Below, in pieces: positions 8,778 through 15,139 of a DNA stretch of 32,536 nt. The translations under genes and the position numbers were made by a program. Origin of the DNA: a virus. How positions within the stretch are numbered: position 1 is the stretch's first letter; the number at the start of each line of letters is the position of its first letter. The notes under the pieces were generated by a model. That model saw nothing but the letters and a program-made list of their open reading frames with translations, had not been told where the DNA came from and made no database searches. The DNA lies in the IMG/VR virus record IMGVR_UViG_3300017739_000050, positions 1 through 32,536 of that record. One strand, given 5' to 3'.

Positions 8778-10022
8778 ATGTCTTTTAAAGGAAAAAACAA
8801 CACAAAAAGTCTCAAATTCTTGTTTCAAGAAAGAGCAAAGTATTACGCTCAAGCTTTAGCTGATGGAGACAATCAAAGAAAGCTGGGTGTTTCGGATATT
8901 AATTCTTTTGAAACAGTGTTCTATGGTAAAACAAACGGTGGGCTAGATTCTATGTTTCCAAAAGAAAAATTAATTAAATCTGGGCGGGATATCGGAACCA
9001 GAAATCTTCATTACGTTGTTGATGCCTTCGAAGGGTTCAGAAGAGACTTCGAGACTGCCATACTAGCTGGTGGCGGTGTTGGCAACAAAGGTGGTGGATT
9101 CAACAATAAGCATCCTTACTTGTCAAGGATCAGAGTTTATCGGTCATATGAATCTCCACGGGTTAAGTACCTATCTTACGTAAATAGGCTTGTTAGCAGC
9201 ATGCTAAGCGAAATTAAGGAATTGAGGCTTAGTAACAATATAACAGATTTTAAAGACTTTGTCAACTATTTTGTCAATTTTTTATCAAAAAAAGGTTCAA
9301 CTTTTCCACTAACACGTACTGGTTTTCAAAAATCGACCAGAACCAATATCTTTACAACCGGCTTGGCTTTTTCTATAGCAAATTTAGATTGCGGAGATGA
9401 TGTTCAAAAGACTGAATTCTTCTCTGATGAGACTAACTTAAACCTATACCTCACCACAGCAAGAAATTGGGGTTTCACAGTTTCATTGATATGTCCATGG
9501 ATAATGATTGCCAACCCAGTTAATGGCAACTCGAATAAGATGAACACAGCTCTAGTTGATAACGAAATTATAAATACAGGTTTTGGAGTATTCTCTCTCA
9601 CGCATGACACGTTATATCAAAATGATATAATTAATTTAATTAATATATTAAGAGAGAATTATAATTTATTTATAATCAATAATCCTGTTATTAATAGTAT
9701 AATATTTAATGGTAGAAAAACTCGTCAATCTAGATTCTTCAGAACAGAACTTTCATCATCAGAATTGAATGAAGTATATTCAGAACAACAACAGATGATC
9801 TTATATGCTAAGATAAGAAACATTGAGGAGAACAACGTTTTAACACCAGCTGACTTTGATAGATTGCAACAAAATTCAGTTTTTTTGCTAAATAAATTTG
9901 ACATCCAACAGGCCTTGAGTTATATTAATGATACGTTTCGCAATTCATATATTCTCAAGCCAGGAGGTCTTAATGATTACTTGAGGAGGAAAACCGAAGC
10001 GCAACAAAATTCGGAGGAATAA
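8778..10022 (+). CDS. Conserved structural-module protein of unknown function
   Basis: A 414-aa protein with a strong GGAGG site. It is the last gene of the tail block. I do not recognise its family. It begins with a basic helix (KSLKFLFQERAKYYAQAL), has a glycine-rich stretch near residue 105 (GGGVGNKGGGFNNK) and a C-terminal helical region. An alternative ATG at 8774 is out of frame. About residues 275-315 (around bases 9600-9720) are unusually rich in I and N and the DNA is almost pure A/T. The stop overlaps the start of the polymerase gene by one base. A virion or tail completion role is inferred only from position. Confidence 0.45.
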   Translation: MSFKGKNNTKSLKFLFQERAKYYAQALADGDNQRKLGVSDINSFETVFYGKTNGGLDSMFPKEKLIKSGRDIGTRNLHYVVDAFEGFRRDFETAILAGGGVGNKGGGFNNKHPYLSRIRVYRSYESPRVKYLSYVNRLVSSMLSEIKELRLSNNITDFKDFVNYFVNFLSKKGSTFPLTRTGFQKSTRTNIFTTGLAFSIANLDCGDDVQKTEFFSDETNLNLYLTTARNWGFTVSLICPWIMIANPVNGNSNKMNTALVDNEIINTGFGVFSLTHDTLYQNDIINLINILRENYNLFIINNPVINSIIFNGRKTRQSRFFRTELSSSELNEVYSEQQQMILYAKIRNIEENNVLTPADFDRLQQNSVFLLNKFDIQQALSYINDTFRNSYILKPGGLNDYLRRKTEAQQNSEE

Positions 10023-11209
10023 TGATATTTCAAGTCATTGATGATAAAAAAGAGTGTGTCGGGTACTACGCTAACGGAAAATTGAGGTTTCGAAAGCCCG
10101 ATGACACACTAACGGCAACTTGGGATTGGTCAGAACACGTTCACAACCTAGATATCCAACTAGCCAGAATATATGCTGGAGGCAAGTCGATAGCAGATGC
10201 TTGTCCCGAACATCTCAAAACGAGATGGGAGACACACGAAAGGAGAATCAAATCTCATATTCGGTCTTTCGTTCATTCCGGGGTCAAATTTGAGGATGTA
10301 TGCTTCTATGACCTCGTCCCAGAGCGCCATGTGGCTCATTATTATGAGACGTTAAACGAAATAACCCAATGGGTTCTTGATAACCACGAAAGACCCGGTC
10401 ATTACCGGTTATTGCACGATACAATAATAATGTGTAAAGAACTAGCCTTACAAGACGTAAGGGTCGACTGGGAACTGCTCAAAAAACATGCAGAGACAGA
10501 CCAAAAGGCCTTTTACATTGCAAAAAAGTATTGGAAACAACAGGTTAGTGTGAAATATAACCCTTTTGGAACAGTTACAGGCCGTTTAGGGCTTGAAGAG
10601 GGCTCGTTTCCAATACTAAACTTCAAAAAAGAGATACGAGACGTTATCGTTCCGAAGTGGGACGGTTTTGTTGAGTTAGATTTCAACGGTGCTGAGCTGA
10701 GAACCCTACTACACCTCTCCGGGCACCCACAACCCACAGGAGATATACATGATTGGAATCAAAGGAATTTGTTTACTGGCGATATTAGCCGCGATGATGC
10801 AAAGACAAAGATATTTGCATGGTTATACAACCCAACTTCACGAGTCATTGAATCGGACTATTACGACAAGACACGAGTACTTGATAGATTCTATGAGGGT
10901 GGAGTTGTTAAGACTCCGTTTGGAAGAAGAATCGAGACAGATGACCATCATGCACTCAATTACCTTATCCAATCTACCTCCTCTGACAACTTCCTTGACA
11001 GAGCGAACGCTATCCACCGATACTGTCGGGGACTCAAAACAAACGTAGCTTTTCTTATACACGACTCAATTATATTAGACGTACACAAGACCGAGATAGA
11101 TGAGTTGAAAAAAATGATAAAGTTGTTCTCCGACACTAAACTTGGAGAGTTCAAAACAAACGTTTCCATGGGCAAGACTCTTGGAGCAATGGAGAAGGTA
11201 GAATGGTAG
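10022..11209 (+). CDS. Compact family A DNA polymerase
   Basis: A 395-aa protein with the palm and fingers motifs of DNA polymerase I: TGRL near residue 186, motif A LDFNGAELR (D220, E225), DIHDWN near 241, the O-helix-like motif B R257-D-D-A-K261 with FAWLY, then TPFGRR and NYLIQST, and motif C FLIHDS (H347, D348). Known members use two metal ions bound by the motif A and C aspartates to add nucleotides. Here motif C reads HDS, not the usual HDE. The first 180 residues do not show the 3'-5' exonuclease motifs, so proofreading is apparently absent or supplied elsewhere. At under 400 aa it is far shorter than PolI or T7 polymerase. It has no visible promoter and follows tail genes directly. 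Confidence 0.85.
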   Translation: MIFQVIDDKKECVGYYANGKLRFRKPDDTLTATWDWSEHVHNLDIQLARIYAGGKSIADACPEHLKTRWETHERRIKSHIRSFVHSGVKFEDVCFYDLVPERHVAHYYETLNEITQWVLDNHERPGHYRLLHDTIIMCKELALQDVRVDWELLKKHAETDQKAFYIAKKYWKQQVSVKYNPFGTVTGRLGLEEGSFPILNFKKEIRDVIVPKWDGFVELDFNGAELRTLLHLSGHPQPTGDIHDWNQRNLFTGDISRDDAKTKIFAWLYNPTSRVIESDYYDKTRVLDRFYEGGVVKTPFGRRIETDDHHALNYLIQSTSSDNFLDRANAIHRYCRGLKTNVAFLIHDSIILDVHKTEIDELKKMIKLFSDTKLGEFKTNVSMGKTLGAMEKVEW

Positions 11210-12015
11210 TTATAGGACTAGGACAAGGAGGAGCCGAGATATGCTCTAAAATAGGCCATATAAGGACGATAGTGGTTGACGGGGGTAAGAACCTTCCCAA
11301 GTGTAAAACACACGAGGAATACGAAGCTAGCGTCCCTAAAATGGCAAACAAGCTTAAACTTGGTAAAGAACAAGACATTTGGCTCATTGTTGCTGGCGCT
11401 GGTAAGGTTTCTGGTGCTACACTTGCTCTGTTGGAGCAACTAAATGGTCGGAATGTTAATGTTGTTCATATCACTTCTGATCCGGTGCTGCTGACAAAGA
11501 CACAGAAAAAACAGGAAAAGGTCGTATTCAATGTTTTACAAGAATTTGCAAGATCTGGACTGATTGATGGTTTGTGGCTTTTATCAAACCAACAGATACA
11601 AAGTTGGGTTGGAGAAGACTCGATTGGTTCGTACTATGACAAGATCAACGATGCTATAGCAAATTTCATATCCAATATAGCTTGGTTTGATAACAATCCG
11701 CCATTTATGGGTTCCCTGTTTGAACCAAATAAGATCTCAAGGATAAAGACGGTCTCTCTCGGAGATCCAAATAAAGATGAAGAAAACTTATACTTTTTAC
11801 TTGACAACATAACTGAAACGTGTTATTATTATAGTGTAAGTGAGGAAGACCAAGAGGATAACCCTGGGTTTCTAAAGAGTATTAGAGCCAAGATAGCAAA
11901 TGATGACGACAGTGGAATTGAAGCTTCATTTGGTATTTGGAAGAATACCTCTGGTCTTTCTTACTTTTACTCTATTAAATACACACATTACATTCAAGGA
12001 GGACAATATGAGTAA
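11203..12015 (+). CDS. Divergent tubulin/FtsZ-superfamily protein
   Basis: A 270-aa protein with the order of elements of the tubulin/FtsZ GTPase fold. The N terminus has VIGLGQGGAEICSKIG (residues 3-18, T1-like loop) followed by a strand ending VVDGG (T2-like). Residues 64-71, AGAGKVSG, sit where the GGGTGTG signature belongs, followed by a helix and VVHITSDP (T5-like). A later helix reads YYDKINDAIANFISNI, with N149-D150 at the nucleotide-base contact position of the H7 helix. The T7 catalytic loop (about 171-182, LFEPNKIS) lacks the usual acidic pair. Phage tubulins such as PhuZ form filaments that position replicating DNA. Here GTP hydrolysis looks doubtful. It overlaps the polymerase gene by 7 bases. 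Confidence 0.6.
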   Translation: MVVIGLGQGGAEICSKIGHIRTIVVDGGKNLPKCKTHEEYEASVPKMANKLKLGKEQDIWLIVAGAGKVSGATLALLEQLNGRNVNVVHITSDPVLLTKTQKKQEKVVFNVLQEFARSGLIDGLWLLSNQQIQSWVGEDSIGSYYDKINDAIANFISNIAWFDNNPPFMGSLFEPNKISRIKTVSLGDPNKDEENLYFLLDNITETCYYYSVSEEDQEDNPGFLKSIRAKIANDDDSGIEASFGIWKNTSGLSYFYSIKYTHYIQGGQYE

Positions 12016-12502
12016 CATTAATGATTCACGTTATAAAAAACATCTCTCTCCGGAGTTAAGCGACTGGTTGAAAGACAGCCGAATGGCAAGAATAGCTATG
12101 GCAGGAGCAATATCAGAACTTGAAGCTTATATATATATTAAATCACATCTTGGAGAAGATTGGTCTCTTGTTCATAACAAAGACGGTGGAGCTGACTTTA
12201 CTGTAACAAATATTCGCACGGACCAAGTTATTAAAATAGAGGCAAAAAGAACAGGAACTGGAAAGGTTGATTTCCAAAGAGCCATTAGAGAAAAACAGGA
12301 AGTTCGGTTATATGAATATGATTTTTGCGACGTGATATGCGTTGATATGTATGACGTCACAGGTATTGAGAACGACTATCGTTTTATAAACACATCATCA
12401 CTTCCAAATCATAATAAACTTACACACAAAGTTAAGCCTTCAATTATTGTTGAAGGGAATTCGACATCCCTAAAAGCCTCGATAAAAAAACTTCAAAAAT
12501 AA
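12008..12502 (+). CDS. PD-(D/E)XK nuclease-like protein
   Basis: A 164-aa protein from the ATG at 12008, chosen because AGGAGG lies 5 bases upstream. A longer in-frame start at 11900 lies inside the preceding gene. It shows the core of the PD-(D/E)XK nuclease fold: GGADFTV with D63, then after a short turn VIKIEAKR with E78 and K80, followed by a basic strand-helix (TGTGKVDFQRAIREK). Members cut DNA using metal bound by the D and E residues. Family (restriction-like, resolvase-like or repair nuclease) cannot be told. It overlaps the tubulin-like gene by 8 bases, so the two are co-translated. The stop is directly followed by promoter P1. Confidence 0.6.
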   Translation: MSNINDSRYKKHLSPELSDWLKDSRMARIAMAGAISELEAYIYIKSHLGEDWSLVHNKDGGADFTVTNIRTDQVIKIEAKRTGTGKVDFQRAIREKQEVRLYEYDFCDVICVDMYDVTGIENDYRFINTSSLPNHNKLTHKVKPSIIVEGNSTSLKASIKKLQK

Positions 12503-12503
12503 T

Positions 12504-12531
12504 TTGACAAACTTTTTCAACGTGTTATATT
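12504..12531 (+). promoter_or_regulatory. Promoter P1 (sigma70-like)
   Basis: TTGACA at 12504-12509, 16-base spacer, TG-extended -10 TATATT at 12526-12531. It begins one base after the stop of the nuclease-like gene and drives a 27-codon minigene. Confidence 0.75.
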
Positions 12532-12550
12532 ATAAAGACAAGGAGGGAAT

Positions 12551-12634
12551 ATGTCAAAACCAAGTTTAGGCTACTCCAATTACTATTGGAAGAAGGTCGA
12601 AAAGAAAGAGAAAGAAACTCAAAAAAATACTTGA
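12551..12634 (+). CDS. 27-aa minigene, unknown
   Basis: A short ORF behind its own promoter P1 and a perfect AGGAGG site 5 bases before the ATG. The product begins MSKPSLGYSNYYWKKVEKK and continues lysine- and glutamate-rich. Its TGA stop is part of the TTGACA of promoter P2. The good start signals argue that it is expressed. It has no recognisable family and may be a small takeover peptide, which is speculation. Confidence 0.5.
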   Translation: MSKPSLGYSNYYWKKVEKKEKETQKNT

Positions 12635-12659
12635 CAAACATAACAGAATATGTTATAAT
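12631..12659 (+). promoter_or_regulatory. Promoter P2 (sigma70-like)
   Basis: Consensus TTGACA at 12631-12636, 17-base spacer, TGT plus TATAAT at 12654-12659. It drives the two small membrane protein genes. Confidence 0.85.
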
Positions 12660-12685
12660 ATAGATATTCAAATGACGGAGGAAAA

Positions 12686-12868
12686 ATGAATAGCGAAAAT
12701 AAATTATCAAACTTTTGCTTTGCAGCTTCACTAGTATCAGTGGCTGTTTCAATAGCAACCTGGGTTACAGTCGGCGACGGTGATCCACAACACGCAGAAA
12801 GATTCGGCATCTTTATAGGACTATGGGCCCCAACTCTAATGGGACTTGCAAACTACTATAAGGAGTAA
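12686..12868 (+). CDS. Small membrane protein
   Basis: A 60-aa protein behind promoter P2 with a GGAGG site. It has a hydrophobic segment at about residues 10-30 (FCFAASLVSVAVSIATWVTV), a polar acidic turn with DGDPQHAERF, and a second hydrophobic segment (GIFIGLWAPTLMGLANYY), so two membrane passes are likely. Short proteins with an ERFGIF-GLWAPTLMGLA type ending occur as unknowns in aquatic phages and bacteria. Role unknown. Confidence 0.55.
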   Translation: MNSENKLSNFCFAASLVSVAVSIATWVTVGDGDPQHAERFGIFIGLWAPTLMGLANYYKE

Positions 12869-12871
12869 GAA

Positions 12872-13027
12872 ATGAATCTATTTGAGTTTTTATTCACTGT
12901 ATCCCTCGTGTTCTTTGTCAGTGGATTTATTACCTGGGTCAGACATATGGTCTATACCATTGTTTCTGAAACAAAAGAACAAGAAAATGAAAAAAATAAT
13001 TTGACAAGTTTAAACAACGTGTTATAA
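12872..13027 (+). CDS. Small single-pass membrane protein
   Basis: A 51-aa ORF starting 3 bases after the upstream stop, with an AGGAG site overlapping the end of that gene. The N-terminal 20 residues (FLFTVSLVFFVSGFITW) form a membrane segment, then a charged tail with KEQENEKNN. The last codons, stop included, run through promoter P3, and the TAA stop lies in its TATAAT box. Function unknown. Confidence 0.45.
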   Translation: MNLFEFLFTVSLVFFVSGFITWVRHMVYTIVSETKEQENEKNNLTSLNNVL

Positions 13028-13028
13028 T
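13001..13028 (+). promoter_or_regulatory. Promoter P3 (sigma70-like)
   Basis: TTGACA at 13001-13006, 16-base spacer, extended -10 TATAAT at 13023-13028. It lies inside the end of the preceding small ORF and 79 bases upstream of P4. Its leader has a short hairpin GGTTG/CAACC before P4. Confidence 0.8.
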
Positions 13029-13079
13029 ATAAACATCTTGGTTGTTAAAGTTCAACCGAAAAAAAACTTAAAAAAATAT

Positions 13080-13108
13080 TTGACAAACTTTCAAAAGTAT
13101 GTTATAAT
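13080..13108 (+). promoter_or_regulatory. Promoter P4 (sigma70-like)
   Basis: TTGACA at 13080-13085, 17-base spacer, TGT plus TATAAT at 13103-13108. With P3 it forms a tandem pair in front of the beta-barrel protein and the gp32 operon. Confidence 0.85.
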
Positions 13109-13139
13109 ATAAAAGACATTACAACAACAAGGAGGAAAT

Positions 13140-13391
13140 ATGTCTAACATCCAAACTAACGTAACAGTTCACACAGGAACTTTCACCAAGCTTAACGGTC
13201 AAAAGCGCACTATGCGTTTCGTAAAGTACGAAGATGTACCATCTTCAATCAAAGGCAATAGCATTCGTGCAATGTCTTCTGGCTTCGAAACCGTATACGA
13301 TATTGATTCAAAAGGCTTTCGAACTTTCAATAATGCAACTGTTATTGGCGAAGTAACAAGAAATACAGAATCAGTTACTTTCTCACGATAG
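13140..13391 (+). CDS. Small Sm/SH3-like beta-barrel phage protein (WYL_2-like)
   Basis: An 83-aa protein with a strong AGGAGG site behind tandem promoters P3 and P4, which implies high early expression. It is strand-rich: GTFTKLNGQKRTMRF, then TVYDIDSKGFRTFNNATVIGEV. This arrangement resembles the small Sm-like SH3 beta-barrel family (WYL_2) found in many T4-like phages, where function is mostly unknown. The product is basic and could bind nucleic acid. It precedes the structured leader of the ssDNA binding protein gene. Confidence 0.5.
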   Translation: MSNIQTNVTVHTGTFTKLNGQKRTMRFVKYEDVPSSIKGNSIRAMSSGFETVYDIDSKGFRTFNNATVIGEVTRNTESVTFSR

Positions 13392-13406
13392 AACTACATA
13401 ATACTT

Positions 13407-13414
13407 TATAAATA
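13407..13414 (+). promoter_or_regulatory. Possible T4-type late promoter box
   Basis: Exact TATAAATA in the AT-rich interval after the beta-barrel gene and upstream of the gp32 leader. T4 late genes use this octamer with the gp55 sigma factor. No gp55 gene is visible in the window, and the string can arise by chance in AT-rich DNA. Confidence 0.2.
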
Positions 13415-13432
13415 ATATAATTCAATAACAAT

Positions 13433-13585
13433 GCGAACCTGTTGTTTGCCGAGATAACCAACATTAGTAAAAAACTTGGCGCCCTTTTACCCTCTTATTG
13501 AAGGAAATCAAATAGAGGCGAACCCCCGGTTGGTGGTGACATTTGATCACTGGCCTTAAACAGTTAAGTTATTAAAACGTAAGGA
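13433..13585 (+). ncRNA. Structured leader of gp32 mRNA, likely autoregulatory element
   Basis: The 200 bases before the ssDNA-binding protein gene hold no ORF but several paired elements: GCGAAC/GTTTGC (13433-13438, 13444-13449); GCCGAG/CTTGGC (13448-13453, 13475-13480), whose loop has ACCAAC (13457-13462) complementary to GTTGGT (13529-13534); and CCTCT/AGAGG (13491-13495, 13514-13518), next to ATCAAAT (13507-13513) complementary to ATTTGAT (13541-13547). This gives two possible pseudoknots. Downstream are TTAAA, TTAAG and TTAAAA repeats and then the AAGGAG site. In T4, gene 32 represses its own translation by binding a pseudoknot plus unstructured UUAAA repeats. The likeness is inference from layout. 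Some of the pairs are mutually exclusive, so the real fold needs testing. Confidence 0.5.
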
Positions 13586-13594
13586 GATAAAACT

Positions 13595-14350
13595 ATGGCT
13601 ATTAATTTAGAAGCAATGCGAGCAAAACTTAATGCTAGCAAAAACGGTGCGAAAGCATCTAGAAATAACACGAAGTGGCGACCAAAGGAAGGCGATCAGA
13701 CTATTCGTATTCTTCCCGCATCTGATGGAGACCCCTTCAAACAGTTTCACTTTCACTACAATGTAGGAAAGAATCCTGGTATCCTTTGCCCCAAAGCTAA
13801 CTTTGGAGAAGAATGTCCTATTTGCAACTTTGCATCTCAACTTTGGAGAGATGGAGTTCAAAACAATGACGATACAGCGAAACGAGAAGCAAAGAAATTG
13901 TTTGTTCGTAAGCGGTTTTTCTCTCCAATCTTAGTTCGTGGTGAAGAAGATGAAGGAGTGCGAGTCTGGTCTTATGGCAAGATGGCATATGAAACTCTTC
14001 TGGGATATGTTATTGACCCTGACTATGGCGATATTACAGACCCAGAGTCCGGAACCGATATAGTGCTAAACTATAACATCCCCGGAACACCCGGTTCTTT
14101 CCCTAAGACTATTCTTAAGCCCCGACGTCGACCATCTGTCCTGTGTGACGATGACGTTGCAGACTGCGAGACTCTTATCCAGTCCGTACCAGATATATCG
14201 GCGCTGTTTGAACGTAAAACCTCCGATGAAGTTCAGGCTTTGTTAGATGATTTTCTTTCCTCTGACTCCAACTCCGAAGGTAGGTCCTCTGAGACAAGAA
14301 AATACGGTACAGACGCAGTTGAAGATGCTTTCGATAAGCTGATGGCATAG
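13595..14350 (+). CDS. Single-stranded DNA-binding protein, gp32-like
   Basis: A 251-aa protein of the T4 gp32 type. It coats ssDNA in replication and recombination and coordinates helicase, recombinase and polymerase. The N terminus is basic (about 1-30) for cooperative self-interaction. A zinc site of gp32 layout is visible: H54, C65, C74 and C77, with CPICNF. The core has OB-fold-like strands and KRFFSPILV, and the C terminus is acidic (DDFLSSDS.. and VEDAFDKLM), as expected for partner binding. It is shorter than the 301-aa T4 protein. An AAGGAG site precedes the ATG, behind a long structured leader that probably regulates translation. The downstream genes to UvsX form the same operon. 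Confidence 0.88.
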   Translation: MAINLEAMRAKLNASKNGAKASRNNTKWRPKEGDQTIRILPASDGDPFKQFHFHYNVGKNPGILCPKANFGEECPICNFASQLWRDGVQNNDDTAKREAKKLFVRKRFFSPILVRGEEDEGVRVWSYGKMAYETLLGYVIDPDYGDITDPESGTDIVLNYNIPGTPGSFPKTILKPRRRPSVLCDDDVADCETLIQSVPDISALFERKTSDEVQALLDDFLSSDSNSEGRSSETRKYGTDAVEDAFDKLMA

Positions 14351-14363
14351 AACCCCAAGCCAC

Positions 14364-14386
14364 GCCCTCCGGCTTTATAGGAGGGC
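14364..14386 (+). other. Hairpin between gp32 and mini-lipoprotein genes
   Basis: Perfect 7-bp stem GCCCTCC (14364-14370) and GGAGGGC (14380-14386) with a 9-base loop. No T run follows, so it is not a classic terminator. It may act as an RNA stability or processing element, which is inference. Confidence 0.45.
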
Positions 14387-14407
14387 ATATCAAAACTAGG
14401 AGACGCA

Positions 14408-14548
14408 ATGATATTATTTTTAAACCTTCTTTTTGCTTGTAGCGACGAAGAAGAAGCTGTTGTAGAACCGGCAGAAGAGGCAGCGGATAGCACCCCTGCC
14501 GAGGAAGCGCAAGATACTTCCACTGATTCCGGCGCACCAGCGGAATAA
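14408..14548 (+). CDS. Mini-lipoprotein
   Basis: A 46-aa ORF with an AGGAG site. The first residues, MILFLNLLFAC, form a very short hydrophobic leader ending in an LFAC lipobox, so C11 would be the lipidated residue. The rest is a polar, Glu/Ala/Pro/Ser/Thr-rich tail (CSDEEEAVVEPAEEAAD), suited to an extended surface linker. The mature peptide would be about 36 residues, anchored in the inner or outer membrane. It recalls phage outer-membrane spanins or superinfection exclusion lipoproteins in style. No partner spanin is adjacent. The leader lacks the usual positively charged residues. Function not established. Confidence 0.55.
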   Translation: MILFLNLLFACSDEEEAVVEPAEEAADSTPAEEAQDTSTDSGAPAE

Positions 14549-14587
14549 CGTGTAAATGCCTCATAGTTATCTAAAAGAGGTGTTTAT

Positions 14588-15139
14588 ATGGATGTTTTAA
14601 TAGTTTGTGGTTTTCTTTACTTGGGTTTTGTTTATGCTCAACTACTCGAATGGGTAATACATAAACATCTTTTACACAAACTAGGAAAGGATAAAAAGAA
14701 TAAATTTTTTGCTTATCACTTTTATGAACATCACAGGAACTCTAGAAACAATCTGTTTCAAGATGAGCCTTCTCTAAAAGAAACCCTTTCAATTATCTTT
14801 TTAGTTATTATACATTTACCTACCATAATTATCTCCTTTGGTTTATACGGCGGAATCGTCGTCGGTGCTCTCCGGTACTATTATGTTCACCGGAGGGCCC
14901 ACTTAGAACCAGAATGGTGCAAAGAACACTATCCTTGGCATTATGCCCACCATATGGCAACAACACAGGAAATGAACTGGGGAGTTACAACAGATAAGTT
15001 TGATAGGTTGTTTGGAACCCGACTTGTGTATGTCGGAACTGAAAAGGAAATAAAAGACACACAAAGAAGAATCAAAAGGTTCAACAAAAGGAGAAACAAT
15101 GAACAAGAACAACATATTGAGTATAAACGTCCCACTTGA
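14588..15139 (+). CDS. Fatty acid hydroxylase/sterol desaturase superfamily-like membrane enzyme
   Basis: A 183-aa membrane protein carrying the di-iron histidine clusters of the fatty acid hydroxylase superfamily: H25KHLLH30, H44FYEHH49, H101RRAH105 and H118YAHH122, followed by WGVTTDKFDRLFGTR, which matches the family ending. Members use di-iron and oxygen to hydroxylate or desaturate lipid chains. Two hydrophobic segments (about 3-22 and 65-98) fit an inner membrane enzyme. Its presence in a phage suggests editing of host lipid A or membrane lipids, or lipid-linked carotenoids. The substrate cannot be inferred. The final 41 bases overlap the next gene, and the basic C terminus (IKRFNKRRNN) is the part affected. 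Confidence 0.75.
   Translation: MDVLIVCGFLYLGFVYAQLLEWVIHKHLLHKLGKDKKNKFFAYHFYEHHRNSRNNLFQDEPSLKETLSIIFLVIIHLPTIIISFGLYGGIVVGALRYYYVHRRAHLEPEWCKEHYPWHYAHHMATTQEMNWGVTTDKFDRLFGTRLVYVGTEKEIKDTQRRIKRFNKRRNNEQEQHIEYKRPT

Noticed and set aside
10749-11048. Plus-strand ORF of 99 aa inside the polymerase gene
   Set aside because: The polymerase motifs in the main frame are continuous across this stretch, so the other frame is a shadow.
13441-13560. tRNA or known riboswitch in the gp32 leader
   Set aside because: I do not see a cloverleaf or the conserved core of a known aptamer; pairings fit a pseudoknot leader instead.
14364-14386. Terminator after gp32
   Set aside because: The hairpin is strong but has no T run, so it is listed as a hairpin only.
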